Shown: piece by piece, positions 1-5,200 of the stretch | Layout: the number at the start of each line of letters is the position of its first letter | How positions within the stretch are numbered: the first letter of the stretch is position 1 | NCBI GenBank assembly: GCA_947380835.1 | Contig: CANCSL010000064.1 | Span: 1-5,200, forward strand | DNA length: 5,200 nt | Direction: 5' to 3' | Source of the DNA: Actinomycetota bacterium | Lineage (GTDB): Bacteria; Actinomycetota; Actinomycetes; Nanopelagicales; Nanopelagicaceae | Program-made: the position numbers and the translations under genes | The notes under the pieces: model-generated | What the model saw: only the letters and a program-made list of their open reading frames with translations | The model's database searches: none | Told to the model about the DNA's origin: nothing

Positions 1-108
1 ACCCAATTGGATATCCAAGATGGCTACGTCATGGCTCCCAAGGGGGAAGGCCTCTGTATTGAGTACGACTGGGATTTCATAGATGCCCATACAGTTGCTA
101 TCCTTTAA
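1..108 (+). CDS. Enolase-superfamily (mandelate racemase/sugar-acid dehydratase type) enzyme, C-terminal end only
   Basis: Frame 1 is open from the left edge to a TAA at 106-108 and gives 35 residues. The tail has the pattern Asp-Gly-Tyr-Val, Pro, Gly-x-Gly-Leu-x-Ile-Glu-Tyr-Asp, which is the usual C-terminus of mandelate racemase / muconate lactonizing enzymes ('G-x-v-x-vP-x-x-PGLGvexD'). Members of this group racemise or dehydrate sugar acids through a Mg2+-stabilised enolate. The barrel with the catalytic Lys/His/Asp residues is off-window, so the substrate cannot be told. The neighbours (SDR, D-2-hydroxyacid dehydrogenase, glycerate kinase, transporter) make a sugar-acid dehydratase the most likely job, which is inference. 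It converges on the - strand dehydrogenase gene with a 65-bp gap. Family assignment rests on a short tail only. Confidence 0.68.
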   Translation, partial: TQLDIQDGYVMAPKGEGLCIEYDWDFIDAHTVAIL

Positions 109-136
109 CTAATCAACTGACATGGTTCCAGGGATG

Positions 137-176
137 TTCCGCAGCGGAAGGTTAGTGTTTCACTAGCTCAAAGCTA
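137..176. terminator. Three tandem short hairpins in the convergent gap; candidate two-way terminator
   Basis: The gap between two converging genes holds three consecutive perfect palindromes, each 13 nt long with 5-bp arms and a 3-nt loop: 137-149 (TTCCG-CAG-CGGAA), 153-165 (TAGTG-TTT-CACTA) and 164-176 (TAGCT-CAA-AGCTA). The middle one can be extended to 150-168 if G-T wobbles are allowed. The third includes the stop codon of the - strand dehydrogenase at 174-176. Position suggests transcription termination for both strands. No T-run follows the hairpins on either strand, so this is not a canonical intrinsic terminator; it could instead be a pause or mRNA-end-protecting structure. Confidence 0.35.
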
Positions 177-1058
177 AGCGACAACATTAATTAGCGGAAT
201 ATTCCTGGCATGTCTTTCTAATTGCTCCTCCACCAACTTTTTGCCACGCGGCTCAAATGCCGTGCTGTCTCCCCCAATATGCGGGGTAATCAAAACATTC
301 GGCGTACTCCACAGCGCATGGCCTACCGGCAGCGGTTCTGGATCAGTGACATCTAGCCCAGCATAAATTCGACCGCGGTGTAATTCGGCAACCAGTGCAT
401 CGGTATCAACAATCGCACCGCGTGCCACATTGATAAGTACCGACCCATCTTTCATCGCGGCCAACCGCTCGGCATTAATGAAGTGATGATTTTCATCCGT
501 AAGCGGCATAATCAAAATGACGATATCCAAAGTTGGTAGATAAGTATCGAACTCATCGATCTTGATACTTCCATTTCTTCCGGATTTTGAAAATGCAATA
601 GTGTCAACGCTGAAGGGTTGGAGCATCTTTTCAAGTAATTTCCCGATGCTGCCATACCCAACAATTCCGATTCGCGAATCCGCGAGCGATGTTCGAGTTT
701 CATGCACCCAGGTGCCAGTGGATTGATTGTGAAAGAAATCGGCAAAACCACGGCGCGAACCGATGGCCAATGCAACTGCAAGTTCGGCGGTCGATGTGTC
801 ATGAACTCCACGCGCATTGCAAAGCGTGACGCCTTGTGGCAACAACGGAAGTGCATCGTCATATCCGGCGCTATTGAGTTGAACGACTTTGAGGTTGGGC
901 ATATTCACCATGGGCAACAACCCAGCACGTCCGGCCATGTACTTCGGAACGAAGAAAGTAACTTTCTCGAGATCAGATTCAAGGGGCGCAATTCCGTTTG
1001 TGGGAAGAGCTTCAAGTCCACTCGGAATCTTGATATCCGACCATTCCGTCCAAATCAT
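174..1058 (-). CDS. D-2-hydroxyacid dehydrogenase (glyoxylate/hydroxypyruvate reductase-like)
   Basis: This 294-residue cytoplasmic oxidoreductase should interconvert a 2-keto acid and a D-2-hydroxy acid using NAD(P)H. The nucleotide-binding GYGSIG loop is at residues 134-139. The family catalytic triad is present: Arg213 in VARGAIVD, Glu241 in DPEPLP, and His260 in TPHIGG. After the second strand of the Rossmann fold (residues 154-161) there is a Ser/Lys/Arg-containing turn and no acidic residue. In this family that usually goes with NADP(H) rather than NAD(H), as in GhrA-type reductases. It is slightly shorter than the usual 310-330 residues, with no sign of truncation. The ATG is supported by an AGGA at 1066-1069 with a spacer of about 7 nt, and it overlaps the stop of the upstream transporter gene by 4 nt (ATGA), so translation is probably coupled. 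With a glycerate kinase nearby, hydroxypyruvate or tartronate semialdehyde reduction is a plausible but unproven role. Confidence 0.9.
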   Translation of the reverse strand: MIWTEWSDIKIPSGLEALPTNGIAPLESDLEKVTFFVPKYMAGRAGLLPMVNMPNLKVVQLNSAGYDDALPLLPQGVTLCNARGVHDTSTAELAVALAIGSRRGFADFFHNQSTGTWVHETRTSLADSRIGIVGYGSIGKLLEKMLQPFSVDTIAFSKSGRNGSIKIDEFDTYLPTLDIVILIMPLTDENHHFINAERLAAMKDGSVLINVARGAIVDTDALVAELHRGRIYAGLDVTDPEPLPVGHALWSTPNVLITPHIGGDSTAFEPRGKKLVEEQLERHARNIPLINVVA

Positions 1059-2173
1059 GCGCGCGTCCTATCTCTGTGCACCATAACAAAGAGCACCGTA
1101 GCAGCAACCAGCATTGCCGCAGTTATCGAATAAGCAACCGAAAAACCCCATCCATCGCTAACGGTTCCAATTACCCACGGCCCAATACCGATAGCCATTG
1201 CTGCACCAATAACGTTGGCAGATATACCTAAGTCGGCACCTTTTGGGCTGTCGGAGGCAAAGGCAAGTGCAATACCGCCGAAGGGTCCAATACCTATCGA
1301 AGCAATAATCAATCCCAAAACCGTTAATCCACCGTTGGCGGTCGCGATGATCACGGCTAGACCAAGTGCGGTCACAATCGTTGAAAAGGTCCAGATCTTT
1401 ACGACGCCGATATGCGCCCTCATGGAAAAACCCAAACGTCCTGAAGCAATCCCGAAACTAAAGATCGTGGCCAAAACCAGCGCAGCCGAATTGCCTAACC
1501 CGCGCGCAATCAGAAGATCCAACGCCCACGCGCCAGCACCAATTTCTAAGAAATTGGCAGCCAAACCCAAAGACATCATCAGTGAAAATTCTTTATCGAA
1601 GCTCTTCTCGGTGGCCGATTTCACCGGCGAACGATCTGGAATATTTGGGACCGCTTTCATCGAAATCAATCCCACGACCAAAACGAAGATCAATAAAACT
1701 AATCGCCAAGAGGCTCCCCGACCGACCAGCGCACCAATAATTGTCGGAGCAAAAGCACCAGTGGCAGTTGCGATGCCCGTAGTGCGCAACATCAACGGCA
1801 GCGAACTCCCCTTCGCCTGTCCCAAGGTCGCGGCATTTGTGTTGTTAACAAACGTTGCTCCGATGGCACAGAAGGAATAACCCGGCACCGTTACCCAGAT
1901 ATTCGGTCCCCAGGTGTAGAAGCATGTCCCCACCACGACAATGAGCCAGCCCGTGCGCATGACGACCGTCGGGTTGTAGCGCGAAATAATCCGAGCCAAG
2001 TAAAAAGAGCTAAGCATCAGCAGAGATGCAAAGGTCAATTGATGAATCGATGCGACCGCCCGCGAAATATGCAGATCGCGCCGCACTAACGGCACGGTAT
2101 AGCCCAGGCCGTACATCAAAAAGCCCATAGACCCCGAAAGAGCTAGGAGCCGGCGTTGAATTCCTTTATCCAA
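1055..2173 (-). CDS. MFS transporter, 12 transmembrane helices
   Basis: A secondary transporter of the inner membrane, 372 residues from the chosen start. Twelve hydrophobic segments lie at about 8-28, 44-63, 74-90, 94-112, 129-150, 155-175, 197-220, 230-248, 257-278, 283-306, 317-338 and 345-366. A charged cytoplasmic loop (176-197) divides it 6+6, as in the major facilitator superfamily. A GRLGFSMR stretch at about 245-252, between helices 8 and 9, resembles the repeated motif A. Start choice: the frame stays open to an upstream TTG at 2257 and an ATG at 2239, but these overlap the preceding gene by 92 or 74 nt and add a hydrophilic tail. TTG at 2173 gives an 8-nt overlap and puts the first helix right after a short basic start. 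TTG 2257 does have a GGAG 4 nt before it, so the start is unsettled; ATG 2128 would cut into helix 1. The substrate is unknown; gene order suggests the compound used by this cluster. Confidence 0.87.
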   Translation of the reverse strand: MDKGIQRRLLALSGSMGFLMYGLGYTVPLVRRDLHISRAVASIHQLTFASLLMLSSFYLARIISRYNPTVVMRTGWLIVVVGTCFYTWGPNIWVTVPGYSFCAIGATFVNNTNAATLGQAKGSSLPLMLRTTGIATATGAFAPTIIGALVGRGASWRLVLLIFVLVVGLISMKAVPNIPDRSPVKSATEKSFDKEFSLMMSLGLAANFLEIGAGAWALDLLIARGLGNSAALVLATIFSFGIASGRLGFSMRAHIGVVKIWTFSTIVTALGLAVIIATANGGLTVLGLIIASIGIGPFGGIALAFASDSPKGADLGISANVIGAAMAIGIGPWVIGTVSDGWGFSVAYSITAAMLVAATVLFVMVHRDRTRA

Positions 2174-4055
2174 TGGTCCGACCGGTGATGGTGGCAGGAA
2201 TACTGACTTCGCTCTGCCGTGGTGTGAATGGACCTTCATAAGTTGGCTCGTTGGCAAAGCGCTCCACCTGCAGAACCAGAGAAATAGTGCCGCTGGCCGG
2301 TAGTTCTACTTGCAGGTGATTGCCACCAACAGGCACTGTCTCCCCGCCCTTTTCGGATGCGTTGATGATCTGGTGTTCGCCAAATGCACCCGCCTGGATG
2401 ACCAAACTTCGAGCCGCAGTTGTGGATGTATTCACCAACGTTAATTCGACAACATTGGCAGTGATCTTTTCGACCAGCGCAGCTACATCGGCGGGCAAAC
2501 CTGGTCGAGCGCCTTCCACATCGAAATAGCGGACAGCCACGTGCAGGTGTCCCCCGTGATAGGCCGGCATTGGTCCGCCCAACGTGAGATGAACCAGAGC
2601 CTCCAAGATTGCGGGTTGCAAGATCTGCCAATCGTGGATCGACATCGCCTCGCGGTAGTGATCCATCGTGAAGGGATTCCACTCTTCGCTGCGGAAACGC
2701 TTGATCTGAAAATCCACAGCCTCGAGGTTGTTCTTCAAAATCCGTTCTGGGTAATCCGGCATATATCCGCGGATATAGCCAAACCAGGCGGCAGTATGTT
2801 GCGGACGAGCGCTGCCCAGGACATAGCCTTCGGTGGAAATCTCCTCATTGCTGGGATGCCAGCCGCGTTCAACCCGTTGGGCATCGGCCTCAGCCATCGA
2901 AATATTCCAGACGATGATGGGATCGATGGCTCGTTGAATCCGGTAGTCGCGCCAACCCGAATCGAAGTGGCGATTAGGCAATTTAATGGCGCCATCTTCT
3001 TCAATGCGCTTCTCCCACAACATATCGATCTGCGAGCGCACCAAATCCAGATGGCTCATATCGCCCTTGGTTAACAAGACCGCATTGGCGCCAGCGACTG
3101 TTAGTGGTTCCAGGATCGTCAAAGTGCCATGTGGCCAACGCCAACCGTAATAACCACCCCACCACTTGCCATCGTTATAGGTACCAATCTTGCCGTCCAG
3201 GCCAATATTGTCTGGAATCACGCCGCCATTTTCTTTGGTGCGCTCTACCCAAGCGGCCAAGTACTCCAACGTCCAGGTCTTGTACTTCTCATCCTGGTCG
3301 TACATATACGCATGCGTCATCAAGCCAGTAGCTGTCAGATTTACTGGCACATCACCTTGTCCCATGTGCTTATTAATCTTTTCTAGAATCTCGGCGTAGA
3401 TCGCATCGTCATGCCAAGGCGTGCGCTTTTGGTAAGGATCCTGTCCCGTTATATCTTCAAACGGCGGCAGATACTCCTCCAAGATTTGTCGGTTAGGACC
3501 CCAGTCCTCCCAGGTGTGGATGTAATGCGCGCCGCCGCTGCCGTTAATCGGAGCCTTAATAATTTTATGCTCTGGATCCCAGTTACCGACCTTGGGATTA
3601 TCGCCGTTATACAAAGCCGCAAACTTTCTAGTTCGTTGCCGATCCTTTAAGACGTGAGGGTTGGCCAGAGCAAACCAGTAAAAACCAAGCAGCGCTTCGC
3701 CGTGATGCATCCAGTCGTACGCTTCATCAAACTCATCGACAACCTGTCCGTATTCAGTCCACTGCCACGTAATCGCATCCCAGATTTCGCGGTGGCGCTT
3801 ATCCAGCCGTTCGTCGCCACCCATGATGTAATGCAAGGTGAAGTTCATAAAGCCTTCATAAGGATCATCGGATCCATCAAAGCCCGGCCACTCGTTACGC
3901 CAAATCAAAGTGTTGTCGCTATTGGTATAGCGATCGGCAAATTCCAACGACGATTCATTAATGATCGCAATCAGCTTTCGCTCTAGTACCGCCCACTCGG
4001 GAGCCGCACCGATTTTGCTCGCGCGCAGAGTTGGAAATTTCTTGGAATCGGTCAT
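2166..4055 (-). CDS. Uncharacterised 629-residue protein, probable alpha/alpha-barrel carbohydrate-active enzyme with C-terminal beta domain
   Basis: I do not recognise a named family. No signal peptide or membrane segment is seen, so it should be cytoplasmic. Residues 20-500 are rich in Trp, Tyr, His and amphipathic helices, in the style of (alpha/alpha) toroid glycosidases and polysaccharide lyases. Conspicuous patches: MHHGEALLGFYWF (116-128), the Gly/His/Trp-rich 171-189, VNLTATGL (238-245), WWGGYYGWRWPHG (298-310), the polar-aromatic stretch 460-494, and YHGGHLHV (499-506). Residues about 530-600 look like beta strands with NTST and VELPASGTISL, suggesting a C-terminal beta-sandwich. Candidate acids and bases are numerous (Glu120, His177, Asp184, Asp216, His309, Asp465, His466), but none can be called catalytic from this. 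The ATG has a GAAGGG ribosome binding site (4062-4067) with a 6-nt spacer. It is first in a block with a transporter and a 2-hydroxyacid dehydrogenase, which suggests intracellular attack on an imported oligosaccharide, uronide or glycoside. That function is inference; the gene itself is certain. Confidence 0.9.
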   Translation of the reverse strand: MTDSKKFPTLRASKIGAAPEWAVLERKLIAIINESSLEFADRYTNSDNTLIWRNEWPGFDGSDDPYEGFMNFTLHYIMGGDERLDKRHREIWDAITWQWTEYGQVVDEFDEAYDWMHHGEALLGFYWFALANPHVLKDRQRTRKFAALYNGDNPKVGNWDPEHKIIKAPINGSGGAHYIHTWEDWGPNRQILEEYLPPFEDITGQDPYQKRTPWHDDAIYAEILEKINKHMGQGDVPVNLTATGLMTHAYMYDQDEKYKTWTLEYLAAWVERTKENGGVIPDNIGLDGKIGTYNDGKWWGGYYGWRWPHGTLTILEPLTVAGANAVLLTKGDMSHLDLVRSQIDMLWEKRIEEDGAIKLPNRHFDSGWRDYRIQRAIDPIIVWNISMAEADAQRVERGWHPSNEEISTEGYVLGSARPQHTAAWFGYIRGYMPDYPERILKNNLEAVDFQIKRFRSEEWNPFTMDHYREAMSIHDWQILQPAILEALVHLTLGGPMPAYHGGHLHVAVRYFDVEGARPGLPADVAALVEKITANVVELTLVNTSTTAARSLVIQAGAFGEHQIINASEKGGETVPVGGNHLQVELPASGTISLVLQVERFANEPTYEGPFTPRQSEVSIPATITGRTIG

Positions 4056-4061
4056 CGAGAA

Positions 4062-4067
4062 CCCTTC
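4062..4067 (-). promoter_or_regulatory. Ribosome binding site of the 629-residue protein gene
   Basis: On the - strand this reads GAAGGG, 6 nt before the ATG at 4055-4053, a good match in sequence and spacing to the Shine-Dalgarno consensus. It fixes the start of the first gene in the leftward block. It partly overlaps the proposed -35 element of the divergent SDR promoter. Confidence 0.6.
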
Positions 4068-4093
4068 ATTGGAATTACGAAATCCTATATGAT
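4065..4093 (+). promoter_or_regulatory. Predicted promoter of the SDR gene, probably giving a leaderless mRNA
   Basis: A -10-like TATGAT lies at 4088-4093 (one mismatch to TATAAT) with a weak -35 candidate TTCATT at 4065-4070, spacer 17 nt. The -10 ends 6 nt before the SDR ATG at 4100, so transcription would begin at or next to the start codon. The absence of a purine-rich ribosome binding site before this ATG agrees with a leaderless transcript. The -35 is poor, so the call rests mainly on the -10 and its spacing. Confidence 0.4.
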
Positions 4094-4110
4094 TAAAAGA
4101 TGACCAACAA
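4082..4110 (-). promoter_or_regulatory. Weak candidate promoter for the leftward three-gene block
   Basis: Read on the - strand, TTGTTG (4110-4105) and TAGGAT (4087-4082) are 17 nt apart, and transcription would begin near 4075, leaving a leader of about 20 nt that contains the GAAGGG ribosome binding site. The match to consensus is only 3 of 6 and 4 of 6. It overlaps both the SDR start codon and the opposing -10 element. A promoter must lie near here unless the block is read from further right, but these exact boxes are tentative. Confidence 0.22.
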
Positions 4111-4858
4111 GGATGTGGCCACGCCGGTTCGCGTTGCGTTAATAACCGGTGGCACGACTGGAATTGGTGGTGCGACTACTCGCGAGCTTGCTGCCCGCGG
4201 ATATCACTTGCTCGTCACCGCATTAGCGGACCCCAACAACATCCAGAAAGAGATTCGCGATGGGGGCGGCACCATATCTTTTGTGAAATCTGATTTTGCA
4301 CACGCTGAGCGCACCGCCAAAGAGATCGTCGATGCGGCCATATCGCTCTATGGCCGGTTAGACCTTCTGGTTAATTGCGCTGGCACCATCAGTCACAAGA
4401 ACCTGGATGAGGTCACCAGCGCTGATTGGGATCGCATATTCGCCATCAACCTCAAAGCACCTTTCTTCATGATGCAACAAGCCTTTCCCTATTTAAAGAA
4501 GACACAAGGCAACATCATCAACGTCTCCTCTACTAATGCGCTGCGACCGGCTCGCAAAAATCATCTTTACGATTCGTTGAAAGCGGCCCTCAACAATCTC
4601 ACCAAAGGGTTTGCGTTGGAATACCGAGAAGCCGGGGTCCGAGTTAATGCCATCATGCCGAGCGGTGTTCGTACTCCCCTGGTCGATCAATGGCTACGTG
4701 AATACTTAGGTCGCGAACCTAATGCCGCAGATTTTGAAAACCCTGCCATAGCCGAACCAATTCAGATCGCCAAAGTGATTGCCAGCTTGGCTAGCGAAGA
4801 GATGGCCTGGATTAACGGCGCCGAACTACCCGTTGATGGCGGATACGGCTTGGGCTAA
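4100..4858 (+). CDS. SDR family NAD(P)-dependent oxidoreductase
   Basis: A complete classical short-chain dehydrogenase/reductase of 252 residues, the usual length, cytoplasmic. Seen in order: cofactor loop TGGTTGIG (residues 16-23), NCAG (92-95, in place of the common NNAG), Asn117 in INLKAP, catalytic Ser144 in NVSS, and Tyr157-x3-Lys161, with the expected 13-residue Ser-Tyr spacing. The C-terminal VDGGYG is typical of the class. The post-beta6 motif reads PSGVRTP where PGxxxTP is usual. The fold is like gluconate 5-dehydrogenase or 2-keto-3-deoxygluconate dehydrogenase relatives, but many SDRs share it, so the substrate is open; neighbours favour a sugar, sugar acid or uronate. It is transcribed away from the transporter block with 44 bp between the two ATGs. 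No clear ribosome binding site precedes the ATG. Its 3' end overlaps the convergent glycerate kinase gene by 33 nt. Confidence 0.93.
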   Translation: MTNKDVATPVRVALITGGTTGIGGATTRELAARGYHLLVTALADPNNIQKEIRDGGGTISFVKSDFAHAERTAKEIVDAAISLYGRLDLLVNCAGTISHKNLDEVTSADWDRIFAINLKAPFFMMQQAFPYLKKTQGNIINVSSTNALRPARKNHLYDSLKAALNNLTKGFALEYREAGVRVNAIMPSGVRTPLVDQWLREYLGREPNAADFENPAIAEPIQIAKVIASLASEEMAWINGAELPVDGGYGLG

Positions 4859-5200
4859 TTCTTTTCCAGCTTCGATAATCCACGTCCTGGGATCTGACAT
4901 CGCGGCTTCTACCGAACCCGATAATTCCACGAGCGATCTTCCGCCGATGCCATCACCCGGAAATTCCATCAGCGATGAACCCACGCAATATCCCACCGGC
5001 TTTCCCAACGCGGCGCTGACTTGACGCACATATCCCACCACTTTGCCGCTAAAAGATTGGTGATCGAGTCGGCCCTCACCTGTGATCACAAAATCTGCAG
5101 CGGCAATGGCTTCGGGCAAACCAACAATGGCTGCAATCGCCGCAGAGCCCGCCACATATGTAGCACCCCAACCGGCGCGCAAACCATAAGCCGTGCCTCC
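4826..5200 (-). CDS. Glycerate kinase (type 1, GlxK/GarK-like), C-terminal part
   Basis: The frame is open from the right edge down to a TAG at 4828-4826 and gives 124 residues; the N-terminal two thirds are off-window, as the family is about 370-390 residues. The diagnostic segment is ADFVITGEGRLD-x-QS-x-x-GK at residues 35-53 of the fragment, preceded by a Gly/Ala-rich helix region, as in GlxK/GarK kinases. The C-terminal DPRTWIIEAGKELAQAV helix also fits. These enzymes phosphorylate glycerate (usually to 2-phosphoglycerate) and feed it into lower glycolysis. An internal TTG at 5182 is not the real start, because the homology continues upstream of it to the edge. The last 33 nt overlap the end of the SDR gene on the other strand, leaving no room for a separate terminator. 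The nearby 2-hydroxyacid dehydrogenase could supply glycerate, which is inference. Confidence 0.88.
   Translation of the reverse strand, partial: GGTAYGLRAGWGATYVAGSAAIAAIVGLPEAIAAADFVITGEGRLDHQSFSGKVVGYVRQVSAALGKPVGYCVGSSLMEFPGDGIGGRSLVELSGSVEAAMSDPRTWIIEAGKELAQAVSAING

Noticed and set aside
512..1133. Overlapping open frames on both strands inside the dehydrogenase gene
   Set aside because: The dehydrogenase frame carries the full cofactor and catalytic motif set; the others have no family features.
1215..1880. A 221-codon open frame on the + strand opposite the transporter gene
   Set aside because: It mirrors the antisense of a membrane protein gene, is rich in Pro/Ala/Lys without domain character, and the - strand frame has clear MFS features.
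2541..3074. A 177-codon + strand open frame, and other open frames of 65-150 codons over 2236-3986
   Set aside because: All lie within the 629-residue gene, have no recognisable motifs and no independent ribosome binding site; they are shadows of the real frame.
4081..4094. Dyad AATC-N6-GATT in the divergent gap as a regulator operator
   Set aside because: Four-base arms are expected by chance in A+T-rich promoter DNA and do not match an operator pattern I know.
4089..4103. Four-codon mini-frame (Met-Ile-Lys-Arg-stop) whose TGA overlaps the SDR ATG as ATGA
   Set aside because: It could be a coupling leader peptide, but its ATG lies inside the proposed -10 element and has no ribosome binding site; chance is more likely.
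4779..5024. An 81-codon + strand open frame across the SDR/glycerate kinase junction
   Set aside because: It overlaps two genes with clear family signatures in other frames and has no motif of its own.
1..5200. tRNA, rRNA, CRISPR array, insertion sequence or long repeats
   Set aside because: No cloverleaf with CCA/T-loop signals, no regularly spaced repeats, no transposase and no terminal inverted repeats were seen on either strand.

Overview
The window reads as one piece of a bacterial carbohydrate or sugar-acid catabolic locus. Six coding regions fill almost all of it and they lie very close together. From left to right: the last 35 codons of an enolase-superfamily (mandelate racemase / sugar-acid dehydratase type) gene on the + strand; a three-gene block on the - strand; a short-chain dehydrogenase/reductase (SDR) on the + strand; and the C-terminal third of a type-1 glycerate kinase on the - strand, running off the right edge. 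No RNA gene, insertion sequence, CRISPR array or long repeat is visible, and no stretch over 300 bases lacks a gene.

The - strand block, in transcription order, holds a 629-residue cytoplasmic protein that I cannot assign to a named family, a 12-helix MFS transporter, and a D-2-hydroxyacid dehydrogenase. The junctions are tight: 8 nt overlap for the favoured transporter start and an ATGA 4-nt overlap for the last pair. It is probably one operon. Only 44 bp separate it from the divergent SDR gene, so the promoters for both directions must be compact or overlap. The SDR gene has a -10-like hexamer ending 6 nt before its ATG and no convincing ribosome binding site, which suggests a leaderless mRNA.

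A working model, which is inference: the transporter imports a small organic substrate, perhaps a uronate, sugar acid or glycoside. The 629-residue protein acts on it inside the cell. The SDR and the enolase-superfamily dehydratase perform oxidation and dehydration steps. The D-2-hydroxyacid dehydrogenase (glyoxylate/hydroxypyruvate reductase-like) and glycerate kinase would process a three-carbon product into central metabolism. No regulator and no obvious secreted enzyme lies in the window.

Organism: intermediate G+C by eye, small intergenic gaps, probable TTG start and probable leaderless mRNA are compatible with a streamlined actinobacterium, for example a freshwater lineage, but this is a weak guess. 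The most interesting items are the unassigned 629-residue protein and its pathway context, three back-to-back 13-nt perfect hairpins at 137-176, the compact divergent promoter at 4056-4099, and the 33-nt tail-to-tail overlap between the SDR and glycerate kinase genes.
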